In this document: in pieces, positions 37,589 to 44,699 of the stretch
Layout: each line of letters begins with the position of its first letter
Numbering within the stretch: position 1 is the first letter of the stretch
Origin: Draconibacterium aestuarii
GTDB lineage: Bacteria > Bacteroidota > Bacteroidia > Bacteroidales > Prolixibacteraceae
DNA length: 64,000 nucleotides
NCBI GenBank assembly: GCA_026671195.1
Contig: JAPOHD010000029.1
Span: 212,342-276,341 of the forward strand
Direction: 5' to 3'
The notes under the pieces: generated by a model
What the model saw: only the letters and a program-made list of their open reading frames with translations
What the model was told of the DNA's origin: nothing
Database searches by the model: none
Program-made: the position numbers and the translations under genes

Positions 37589-38004
37589 AACAGAAATTCG
37601 ATCCTGAAATATGGTTGGTAGAACGCAAACCGTTTGATCCATCTCAATGGTTAGATGATCCTGCTCCAGAACCACAAAAAAAACAGGTGCCGGCCAATTA
37701 TTCAAACAACCTCGAATACGACGTTGAAATTGTGGTTCAAAGAATTGAGGAGAGCCAGCTCGATTTAACATGTAATCAAGGAGACTGGGTAAAACTTGGG
37801 TTTGCTTTTGCCTCAGAATTTGGCGAAGTTGGCCGGAAATACTTTCATCGTATTTGTCGCTTTTATTCAGGCTACAGTTATGCCGAAACCGACCAGCAAT
37901 TCAACAAATGCCTAAGAGGGGAAAGGTCCGGGTCTTCTATTAAATCGTTTTTCTTTGCTGCAAAACAAGCCGGTATTAATGTATTTGTAAAACCTCAATC
38001 TTAG
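37585..38004 (+). CDS. PriCT-2-like primase C-terminal domain protein
   Basis: 139 residues. Residues about 45-130 resemble the primase C-terminal domain 2: NQGDWVKLGFAFASEFGEVG, ICRFYSGYSYAETDQQFNKC and GSSIKSFFFAAKQAGI. It overlaps the N-terminal primase gene by four bases and probably forms a complex with it. The split of an otherwise single polypeptide is notable. Confidence 0.75.
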   Translation: MKQKFDPEIWLVERKPFDPSQWLDDPAPEPQKKQVPANYSNNLEYDVEIVVQRIEESQLDLTCNQGDWVKLGFAFASEFGEVGRKYFHRICRFYSGYSYAETDQQFNKCLRGERSGSSIKSFFFAAKQAGINVFVKPQS

Positions 38005-38007
38005 GCT

Positions 38008-38361
38008 ATGGCCAAAATCAAAAGTATCATTGAAAAGTACGACCTTAACAGTAAGGGATTCTTACGAACCATTCTAGAACTCTCCAAGAATGATTTTCCG
38101 GTAGAAATGAAACTGGCAAAAGAGAAATTCCCTGTTAAATTTGCCAGATATTCAGAATCCGGAAAAGTTGTGCCAGCTGAAATGTTTGTAGCAATTTGTG
38201 AGCATTTTACAATCTCCCACCAAAGGATATTAGAAAAGATTGTTGCTTTTTACAACATATCAGAAATTAACGAGATTAAACAAATTGTTAATTGGTTTGG
38301 ATTGAAGCTACCAAAAACAGATGAAGAAATTTCTAGAAAATTTGGACTAAAAAGTACTTAA
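38008..38361 (+). CDS. Unknown small protein of the replication module
   Basis: 117 residues, basic and helical, no recognised domain. It starts three bases after the primase C-terminal gene, so it belongs to the same operon. It may be a DNA-binding or replication accessory protein; no motif supports a firmer call. Confidence 0.6.
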   Translation: MAKIKSIIEKYDLNSKGFLRTILELSKNDFPVEMKLAKEKFPVKFARYSESGKVVPAEMFVAICEHFTISHQRILEKIVAFYNISEINEIKQIVNWFGLKLPKTDEEISRKFGLKST

Positions 38362-38861
38362 TCGTTTTTATCGTACCTAAGCATCCCTAATCGTTTATAT
38401 CATATCGTATCATAATACCCTCAATTTCCCATCACCTATGTTTACATAAAAGTTCTTTGGATTCGTGCTTTTTATCTATGGAAACCATGATCTTAAACTG
38501 GTATATCCTTCAGGTTTACGGTTCTGGAACTTTGGGTTTGTTTCTATTTACCGTTGGCTTTCCTGTTTCGATATACCGGTTTTTAAAAATCGTTTTTTCA
38601 AGTTATGGTTGAAATCAAGGTGTTTTCGCTTCTGGAAAACCGTTTACACAACTTTGTAAGTGGTGTAAACATATTGTGTTTACTGGGCTTACCAACAAAA
38701 ACTATTATGCTTAGGTTTTCTTTGAAAGTAACCCAATAAACCATCAGTTTTCCTTGAAAATATACCCGTATACAAAAGAGAAAACTAGAGTATACAGTAA
38801 TGGTAATCCAAAGAAACTAAGCACGAATACCAGCAAAAATGTTACTTATTTTTTTAATATT
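38362..38861. other. 500-base noncoding region with GTTTAC repeats and an inverted repeat
   Basis: GTTTAC occurs at 38440, 38514, 38642 and 38678 with its complement at 38665. GTTTACAC (38642-38649) and GTGTAAAC (38663-38670) form a perfect 8-bp inverted repeat with a 13-base loop. The short open frame at 38465-38659 has no protein-like features. The region may hold a second origin, a transfer or mobilisation site, or a regulatory site for the downstream DNA-binding-like protein. Confidence 0.45.
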
Positions 38862-39446
38862 ATGAGCAATTCAAAAAAGGTGGTTAAAACCATCAGAATG
38901 ACAGCGGAATTCAATGACAAATTTGAAACCGCTTTTGAAGAATCAAATTTCGATTCAAAAGGTGAATATTTAGAATCATTATTTGACAAAGCAAACGACG
39001 ATGAACCAACAGTAGAGATTGAGGAAGTTGAGAAAGTGATTGAGGTAGAAAAGAAACTCAAATCCAATCAGCTTCTGATTACGTTAACACCAGCTCAGCA
39101 GTTTGTATTACGCGAACATGTAACCCGTTCTCCGGACTTTGCACAAGAACAAAACCGAGTTATCGAAAAACTAGCGAATAAACCCTGGTGGGCTTCAAAT
39201 GATGTTTACAAACCAGAGTTTCAAGAGCTTTGGATTCGAAATATAGAGTTAGACGAAAATATGGAAGAATCTGAAAGGCAAGATGCCATTAAGCACAATA
39301 TGTCTGCCTTCATTATTAATATGTTTCTGGTTAGACTTATTAGTAATGATCTTGATGAATCAGAAGTAAGAGTCGAAGATATTGAAACATTCATCCTGGA
39401 ACAATCTGAAATCTCAAAATCGGTAGAAGATGAAAACGCAGCATAA
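38862..39446 (+). CDS. Unknown protein with ribbon-helix-helix-like N-terminus
   Basis: 194 residues from the ATG at 38862; an in-frame ATG at 38754 adds 36 residues without protein character. The N-terminus (VKTIRMTAEFNDKFETAFEE, then SKGEYLESLF) looks like a strand-helix-helix DNA-binding fold. A central acidic stretch (EIEEVEKVIEVEKKL) and a C-terminal domain (LTPAQQFVLREHV, KPWWASNDVY) follow. It could bind the repeats directly upstream. The family is not recognised. Confidence 0.65.
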   Translation: MSNSKKVVKTIRMTAEFNDKFETAFEESNFDSKGEYLESLFDKANDDEPTVEIEEVEKVIEVEKKLKSNQLLITLTPAQQFVLREHVTRSPDFAQEQNRVIEKLANKPWWASNDVYKPEFQELWIRNIELDENMEESERQDAIKHNMSAFIINMFLVRLISNDLDESEVRVEDIETFILEQSEISKSVEDENAA

Positions 39447-39879
39447 TTTAAGAAAATGCGATTCACCGTTTATTTCTGTGGCAAATAATCCTGAAGAGTC
39501 TGCATTTCTAGGCTTATTTGAAGGTAAGTGGAAAGCCAAAAGAGAAGCCAGACAATCAGAATCCGGGTCCAGTTCTGATAATTCCGGTGGTAGTCCTGTC
39601 TCGCTTGGTAGTGGTGGAGGTTTCTTCAATCTACTTGGTTCAATTTTAGGTGGCACCGCTGGATTGGTTGGTGCTGCAGCTCCAATATTACCGTCATTAG
39701 GAATTGGATCAAAATCCAGGATAGAAGAAACACAAGCCCAGGCGTTGGCTCAAACCCAAATCCTAAATGCACAACAATCAATTCTTGATGAAAAAGCTTC
39801 AGAACAGAAACAAATGCTTATGATTGGCGGAACATTTATTCTTGTGGTAGTAGTTATTTTAGTTGCCTTGCGAAGTTAA
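39430..39879 (+). CDS. Small Gly/Ser-rich protein with C-terminal membrane anchor
   Basis: 149 residues. After a charged N-terminus come a Ser/Gly-rich linker (SESGSSSDNSGGSPVSLGSG), a hydrophobic Gly/Ala segment (LLGSILGGTAGLVGAAAP), a Gln-rich helix (ETQAQALAQTQILNAQQS) and a C-terminal membrane helix (MLMIGGTFILVVVVILVALRS) at the very end. The layout recalls small phage virion or membrane-remodelling proteins, but no family is recognised. It overlaps the preceding gene by 17 bases and is followed by a strong terminator. Confidence 0.65.
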   Translation: MKTQHNLRKCDSPFISVANNPEESAFLGLFEGKWKAKREARQSESGSSSDNSGGSPVSLGSGGGFFNLLGSILGGTAGLVGAAAPILPSLGIGSKSRIEETQAQALAQTQILNAQQSILDEKASEQKQMLMIGGTFILVVVVILVALRS

Positions 39880-39910
39880 CAGGGCTATTGGCATATTTTA
39901 GGTGAATAAT

Positions 39911-39945
39911 CCGGTTCTTGCTTTTGTGGGAGCCGGTTTTTTTTT
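39911..39945 (+). terminator. Rho-independent terminator of the tail module
   Basis: A 7-bp stem (39911-39917 CCGGTTC with 39930-39936 GAGCCGG, one G-U pair) is followed by nine T residues. Flanking AGGTGAATAA (from 39900) and TTATTCATTTCACCT (to 39958) could pair outside it. It ends the operon from the ribbon-helix-helix-like gene. Confidence 0.75.
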
Positions 39946-40073
39946 ATTCATTTCACCTAGTATTCTTTTTTATAAATCGGTATCTAATTCATGCAAAAAA
40001 AACCAAGGATTTATTATTTTGTCAAAGAATTACATAACTACATTTTTCAAAACCTACATTTTATTATACCTAA

Positions 40074-40853
40074 ATGAACGAAATTATCACAACGACAATA
40101 ACATTAGTATCTGGAGGTTTCATTTGGGAAGGATTCAAATTCTTCTATCCGGAAGTAACAAGATATATCGATTCTAGGGTTAAGGCCAAAAAAACTTTCT
40201 ATGAAAATTTAGATCCAATATTAAAATCTTCTAGCGAACTATATGGGAAATTGGAATCACTAGCAAAAGAAGATTTTTCAACTTTCATAAATCCTTCTAA
40301 TTCTAACTCCAAGAACCCAGAACAAAATAAAAAATACGTTTTGTATTTATTTTCTCAGTTCTGGGCTTGCATCGAATTTCTTAGATTAGAAAGTCAATAT
40401 ACCGATCTCTCAAAAAATAAAAAAGGAAAACAATTGTTACGATTTATTGAAACTATTGAATCAAGAAAATATAGAGTTTTAGATCGATCAAACCAGAGAA
40501 TTATTGGTGAATGTTTAATTTTAAATAAAAACCAAAAATTTAAAATCATGACCTTAAACGAATTTTTGGACAATTACGAGACTGTTGATTCCTCTTTTCA
40601 CAAATGGGTTAAAACTTTAGAAAACAAACTCGAACAAGTCAGTGATAAGGAAACAAGACAATTGGTACTTAGATTTGGAGTAATAGTTGCATTGATTATT
40701 GACCATTTTGATCCTTATCATACAACGGTTCGAAGAAGAGCTATATATTTAAATAAATTATCCCCTAAAAGTCACAAAATGATAAAACATAGTTTACTCA
40801 AACATTATCTTACATTTATCAAAAATAAATCAACCTATTATTTATTAAAATAA
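40074..40853 (+). CDS. Unknown membrane-anchored protein at the right end of the element
   Basis: 259 residues. A short hydrophobic N-terminus (IITTTITLVSGGFIWEGFKFF) could anchor it; the rest is a helical, basic domain (YLFSQFWACIEFLRLESQY, RQLVLRFGVIVALIIDHFD). No family recognised. It is the last gene of the element, has its own transcription context after a terminator, and is the kind of right-end cargo often linked to defence; inference only. Confidence 0.6.
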   Translation: MNEIITTTITLVSGGFIWEGFKFFYPEVTRYIDSRVKAKKTFYENLDPILKSSSELYGKLESLAKEDFSTFINPSNSNSKNPEQNKKYVLYLFSQFWACIEFLRLESQYTDLSKNKKGKQLLRFIETIESRKYRVLDRSNQRIIGECLILNKNQKFKIMTLNEFLDNYETVDSSFHKWVKTLENKLEQVSDKETRQLVLRFGVIVALIIDHFDPYHTTVRRRAIYLNKLSPKSHKMIKHSLLKHYLTFIKNKSTYYLLK

Positions 40854-40854
40854 G

Positions 40855-40919
40855 AAAGTCCGCGGGTTTCTATTTCTTCAAAGAAGAAAATTTAACCGTT
40901 GGACTTTGCTGCTATTTTT
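40855..40919 (+). terminator. Long hairpin after the last element gene
   Basis: AAAGTCC (40855-40861) pairs with GGACTTT (40901-40907), with further pairing inside (CGG/CCG, TTCTTC/GAAGAA), followed by ATTTTT at 40914-40919. A plausible terminator for the gene ending at 40853. The rest of the gap to 41199 shows nothing recognisable. Confidence 0.45.
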
Positions 40920-41199
40920 AAGATCTAAATCTTGTCTTATTAAGGAATCTAAATTACAAAAAGAAATTATAAGACAGGTAGTTTTTACTAAATATTGCAA
41001 GTCCTTCTTTTAAATTTTTGATTTTATCAAAAAAAACAAATCCGTAAAAGTATAAAGGAACCACCAAAAAAGTACTTACACACTGACTACTAACACTTTT
41101 GATCAGTTCTGACGAGAATATAAATCTTACCAAACATGAATTTATTTATACAAAAATAATTCTAGGTTTTCATTCCTAAAAAGTTTTCATAAAACCCTA

Positions 41200-41219
41200 T
41201 TCGTTCCCTATTCGTTCCC
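41200..41219 (+). repeat. Right subterminal repeats TTCGTTCCC
   Basis: Two exact copies (41200-41208, 41211-41219), same sequence and strand as those beside attL, 49 bases inside the right core. Candidate arm-type sites for the integrase. Confidence 0.65.
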
Positions 41220-41229
41220 CCTTTAAAAC

Positions 41230-41264
41230 AAAAGCTCTTAACTATCAATCAGTTAAGAGCTTTT
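41230..41264 (-). terminator. Element-borne terminator for tRNA-Leu
   Basis: A perfect 14-bp stem (41230-41243 AAAAGCTCTTAACT with 41251-41264) and 7-base loop. On the minus strand it is followed by TTTTGTTTT. It begins four bases beyond the tRNA 3' end, inside the element, and so replaces the terminator displaced to 26616-26649. Confidence 0.8.
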
Positions 41265-41267
41265 AAA

Positions 41268-41281
41268 GTACCCGGGGCGGG
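41268..41281. repeat. attR core repeat at the tRNA-Leu 3' end
   Basis: GTACCCGGGGCGGG, identical to attL at 26653-26666. It covers the 3' acceptor strand and part of the T-stem of the tRNA gene plus one flanking base. Beyond it the tRNA continues on one side and the element on the other. Confidence 0.85.
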
Positions 41282-41352
41282 AATCGAACCCGCACTCCGT
41301 TGCCAGAACTGGATTTTGAATCCAGCGCGTCTACCAATTCCGCCACCCGGGC
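41269..41352 (-). tRNA. tRNA-Leu (anticodon CAA)
   Basis: 84 bases without encoded CCA. Acceptor stem GCCCGGG pairs with CCCGGGT (one G-T end pair), D-arm GGCGGAATTGGTAGACGC, anticodon stem CTGGA/TCCAG enclosing TTCAAAA (anticodon CAA), a long variable arm typical of class II Leu tRNAs, T-arm GCGGG-TTCGATT-CCCGC and discriminator A. It is intact despite serving as the integration site, because the element restores its 3' end. Confidence 0.95.
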
Positions 41353-41493
41353 AAACTTCCTTTGTGGAAAATTGGTCTGCAAAACTAATTATTTCAGTTG
41401 AATTAGCAAAAACAATTTGAAAAAGATTTTTGTGTAAAAGAATACCTCGCTGAAATGAGCTCAGAGAGGTACTCTATTTGGTGTTAGAATCAG

Positions 41494-42873
41494 CTATTTA
41501 GCCACTTCCTTTTTCAAATCGATTCGTTTTACAACCTGTCCGTAAATAATTAACGACACGGCTGCTACCGAGGCTATTCCCACAAAATAATACCAGATGT
41601 AATGGGCATTAACTGCAGCTGCCTGCCATTCTTCGTGCGTATCGAACAATAATGGATCGGGGCAATATTTTGTTAACAAATAACCCGACAGGCCAAAACC
41701 GAGAATGGAAGAAAGAAACGAATGCAGATGACTAAATCCGAGATAAAGTCCTTCCTCGCCTTTTGGTGCTTGAAGCGAAAAATACTCCAAATAACGGGGA
41801 GAAATAAATGTTTCTGCTAATCCCTGGAAAACAATCCCAACAATCATCATAAAGGCAACCGGATGAAAACCAAAAATAAGCTCACCTCCAAAAAGATTTC
41901 CCGAAGCCATAGCCAGTGCCGAAACTGGCATAATAAACATTCCAACTGTCATAGAAAACAGCGATGTTTTTTTGCGCATCAACTGTGTTACAATACCTAC
42001 AGTAAGAAAAACAACAAGTGGGTTAACGTTGGCAAACCACGAAATAGCACTACCCTCGCCTGCCAGGCGTAAAACATATTTTGGCATGGTGGCATACAAC
42101 TGTTGCTGTACCATCCAAAAGCCTGTTATTATAATAATTAACAAAACCAGTCTAAGGTTCGTTACCACTTTCATAAGTGCTGTAACAATCTCCTCAAAGG
42201 TTTTTACTTCACCATGTTTATTGCTTGCTTTATAAAAAAAGAAAACCAGAATAACTGCTAAAAATGTGATACCAGCTGCAAAATAATTTAAGGTAACCAA
42301 ACCTTCGTTTCCCAGCGCATCGCGCAAAGGTTTAACAATAGTTTTACCCGAAAACGCACCAATATTCACCATCATATAAAAAATAGAATACCCTTGCGCC
42401 CTTGTTTCCTGTGTTGTTTCACGTGCAACAGTTCCGGTAATACACGATTTAATAAACGATCCACCAATCATAATCACCAACATAATCGGGATGATAATCC
42501 ATTTAAGATCACTCTCGCGGAGACCGCTAAACTGTGTGGTTTTTGTATACTCTACCAAACCTGCCGATTGCAACAGGGTAGGCAACACACCCATGGCAAA
42601 ATAACCAATCGAAAGCAAAGAAAAAGCAATTAAAAGCGACTTTTTGAATCCTATTTTATCGGCTATCGCACCTGCAAAAGTCGGTAACAAATACAATCCG
42701 GCCGAAAACGATCCGGCCAACATGGCTGCCTGAAAATCGTTAAATCCTAAAATTCGCGACAGGTAGAGCGTTATTACAATAAATACTCCGTAATACGCAG
42801 CTCTCTCCAATAATTCTACCACGTTAGCTACCCAAAATGCTCGCGAAAATTTCACTTTCCCTGTTTTTCTCAT
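41494..42873 (-). CDS. MFS transporter, POT (peptide) family-like
   Basis: 459 residues with about 12 membrane helices. The start VANVVELLERAAYYGVFIVI matches the E-x-x-E-R-x-x-Y-Y-G motif of proton-dependent oligopeptide transporters, although the later FYxxINxG motif is only approximated by YMMVNIGAFSG. It probably takes up small peptides with protons across the inner membrane. A near-perfect parS-like sequence lies within the gene (42415-42430). Confidence 0.82.
   Translation of the reverse strand: MRKTGKVKFSRAFWVANVVELLERAAYYGVFIVITLYLSRILGFNDFQAAMLAGSFSAGLYLLPTFAGAIADKIGFKKSLLIAFSLLSIGYFAMGVLPTLLQSAGLVEYTKTTQFSGLRESDLKWIIIPIMLVIMIGGSFIKSCITGTVARETTQETRAQGYSIFYMMVNIGAFSGKTIVKPLRDALGNEGLVTLNYFAAGITFLAVILVFFFYKASNKHGEVKTFEEIVTALMKVVTNLRLVLLIIIITGFWMVQQQLYATMPKYVLRLAGEGSAISWFANVNPLVVFLTVGIVTQLMRKKTSLFSMTVGMFIMPVSALAMASGNLFGGELIFGFHPVAFMMIVGIVFQGLAETFISPRYLEYFSLQAPKGEEGLYLGFSHLHSFLSSILGFGLSGYLLTKYCPDPLLFDTHEEWQAAAVNAHYIWYYFVGIASVAAVSLIIYGQVVKRIDLKKEVAK
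42415..42430. other. parS-like site inside the transporter gene
   Basis: TGTTTCACGTGCAACA differs by one base from the palindromic ParB site TGTTTCACGTGAAACA. It lies in coding sequence, as many chromosomal parS sites do. Confidence 0.5.
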
Positions 42874-43018
42874 TATATCTTTTTGTTACGTTATGCGCAC
42901 AAATTTAACAGCATAATCGGTACCACAAAATGACATTTTTTTTATAAACATAATACATGGTCTTTTTCGGTGATTTACTTTTTCATACCTTAGCAACTAC
43001 CGATAGAACTGTTTCGCT

Positions 43019-43594
43019 ATGAATCCATTCGAGGAAAAGAACTTATTTGAAAAAATACAAACCGGAGATGAAAAGGCTTTCGAGTATTTATTTAAAACCT
43101 ACTATGCAAACTTGTGTGTATTCGCAACGAAGATTATTGAAGACGAAATCGCTGCTGAAGAAATCGTACAGGATTTTTTTGTGAAATTATGGGAAAAGCG
43201 GGCTCAGGTTTCAATTGAAACATCGGTTAAAAATTACCTATTTCGATCGATCAAAAACTTGTGTATTAATCATATCAAACACAATAATGTAAAGCTTCAG
43301 CATGCAAAACAAATTGTTGCCGAGGCTGAAACAAACAATTTCCGCGACAATTTTATTGAAATTGATTTGGCCGTTAAAATTGAAGAAAGTATTCAATCGC
43401 TTCCAGAAAAACGACGCGAAATTTTCAGATTGAGTCGCGAAGAAGGATTAAAATACCGCGAAATTGCCGAAAAATTAAAGTTATCAGTTAAAACCGTAGA
43501 GGCCCAAATGGGGCTGGCACTCAAAACTTTACGAAATAAGTTAAAAGACTATAACACCTTTCTGTTTTTTATATGTGCGTTCAAAACAAAATAG
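43019..43594 (+). CDS. ECF RNA polymerase sigma factor of the STN-protease cassette
   Basis: 191 residues. Region 2 (FKTYYANLCVFATKIIED, then AEEIVQDFFVKLWEKRAQ) and region 4 (LPEKRREIFRLSREEGLKY, then the helix LKLSVKTVEAQMGLALKTL) are clear. It is the first gene of a four-gene cassette on the plus strand, divergent from the transporter gene. Its end (43594) is 40 bases before the start chosen for the FecR gene. It is expected to activate the following genes when released by FecR. Confidence 0.95.
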   Translation: MNPFEEKNLFEKIQTGDEKAFEYLFKTYYANLCVFATKIIEDEIAAEEIVQDFFVKLWEKRAQVSIETSVKNYLFRSIKNLCINHIKHNNVKLQHAKQIVAEAETNNFRDNFIEIDLAVKIEESIQSLPEKRREIFRLSREEGLKYREIAEKLKLSVKTVEAQMGLALKTLRNKLKDYNTFLFFICAFKTK

Positions 43595-43634
43595 ATTTAG
43601 GGGTAAAATAATTGTGTACTGTCATTTAAGTGTA

Positions 43635-44687
43635 ATGAAGAAAAAGGAGAACATAGAAAAATTTGATTGGGAATTACTTGCAAAACAGGTAAGTGACGAA
43701 AGTAATTCGCAAGAAAAATTGAAGGTGAAGGACTGGTTGAGTCAATCTGACAACAACCGGAAAAAACTGGAGCAGACCAAAAAAATGCTCAATAAAATTG
43801 ACACTTATTACCAGGCTAAAAAGTTTAATACCAATTTGGCCTGGATAAATGTACATGCACAAATAAGCCCATCGAAAGAAAAATCTATTCAGCACAAAAA
43901 GAAAAGAAAGGAGGCAATTGCACAATTTTACAAATACGCTGCAATAGTTGTTGTTGCTCTTTTATTGGGCTCTATTGGCTATTTAATTGGTTTTAGAAAC
44001 CAGAATCCGGCAGTTTACAACGAAATCATTTCGGCTGAAAACCAGGTTTTAAAAGAGTATGTTTTACCTGATGGTTCAGTGGTTGCTTTAAACAGCAACT
44101 CAAAACTTCTGTTTCCCAGGAAATTTAAGGGCAACATTCGCGAAGTTACCATTATTGGCGAGGCATTTTTCGATGTAAAACCCAATCCCGAAAAACCGTT
44201 TCTTATTAACGCCGGTGATGCACAAATAAAAGTTTTAGGTACCTCTTTTAACGTGTGCGCCTACCCGGGAACCGAAACCATTGAAGTAACCGTAAAAACA
44301 GGTAAAGTGCAGGTAATCAGCAAACATACTGATCTGATTACCGAAAACCGGGAGGTATTTCTAACTCCCGGAGAAAAAGGAACATTATTCTCCGAAAACC
44401 ATTTACTGGAAAAATCGGTAAATACTGATCCCAATTTCCTTGCCTGGAAAACACATGATTTAATATTTAACGAAGTTCCGTTAATTGAAGTTGTCAGATC
44501 ACTTGAAAAAGCTTACCACATTGAGATTGACCTCAAAGAACCAGAGCTGAATGACCTTTTATATGAGGGTCATTTCGACCAGAAACCGATTGATTTTGTT
44601 TTGGATGTAATTCGGCTCACATTCAATCTGGATTTATCGGTTGACAACGAACTTTACACTCTTTCGAGCCGTACTAACAAACAATAA
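43635..44687 (+). CDS. FecR-family anti-sigma factor with DUF4974
   Basis: 350 residues from the ATG at 43635 (MKKKENIEKFDWELLAKQVS); an upstream in-frame start at 43575 overlaps the sigma gene and adds non-conserved sequence. Cytoplasmic N-terminus, one membrane helix at about 93-114 (AAIVVVALLLGSIGYLIGF), FecR domain (VLKEYVLPDGSVVALNSNS, GEAFFDVKPN, KVLGTSFNVCAY) and C-terminal DUF4974 (LIEVVRSLEKAYHIEIDL). It should hold the upstream sigma factor. In Sus loci the partner is a SusC STN domain; here the only STN proteins are the next two genes. Confidence 0.93.
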   Translation: MKKKENIEKFDWELLAKQVSDESNSQEKLKVKDWLSQSDNNRKKLEQTKKMLNKIDTYYQAKKFNTNLAWINVHAQISPSKEKSIQHKKKRKEAIAQFYKYAAIVVVALLLGSIGYLIGFRNQNPAVYNEIISAENQVLKEYVLPDGSVVALNSNSKLLFPRKFKGNIREVTIIGEAFFDVKPNPEKPFLINAGDAQIKVLGTSFNVCAYPGTETIEVTVKTGKVQVISKHTDLITENREVFLTPGEKGTLFSENHLLEKSVNTDPNFLAWKTHDLIFNEVPLIEVVRSLEKAYHIEIDLKEPELNDLLYEGHFDQKPIDFVLDVIRLTFNLDLSVDNELYTLSSRTNKQ

Positions 44688-44699
44688 AGCCTTGTTGTC

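Larger units (their letters stand above)
26653..41281. mobile_element. Integrative element in tRNA-Leu(CAA), about 14.6 kb
   Basis: The ends are a 14-bp direct repeat GTACCCGGGGCGGG (26653-26666 and 41268-41281); the right copy is the 3' end of an intact tRNA-Leu. Inside are a tyrosine integrase next to the left end, an XRE repressor, an excisionase-like protein, a replication module with iterons and a split primase, and a cargo block with defence-like genes. TTCGTTCCC repeats lie just inside both ends. The DNA looks more AT-rich than the flanks. No relaxase, coupling protein, type IV secretion or capsid gene was seen, so it is a non-self-transmissible island, satellite-like or mobilised by a helper. 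Confidence 0.85.

Noticed and set aside
38465-38659. 64-residue open frame in the repeat-bearing gap
   Set aside because: Aromatic and basic composition with no domain, no spacing to neighbours that suggests translation, and it overlaps the repeats.
39902-40177. 91-residue open frame with a hydrophobic start
   Set aside because: It begins inside a clear terminator and overlaps the following gene in another frame.
26653-41281. Search for relaxase, type IV secretion, capsid or terminase genes in the element
   Set aside because: None of the reading frames shows recognisable motifs, so it was not called an ICE or prophage.
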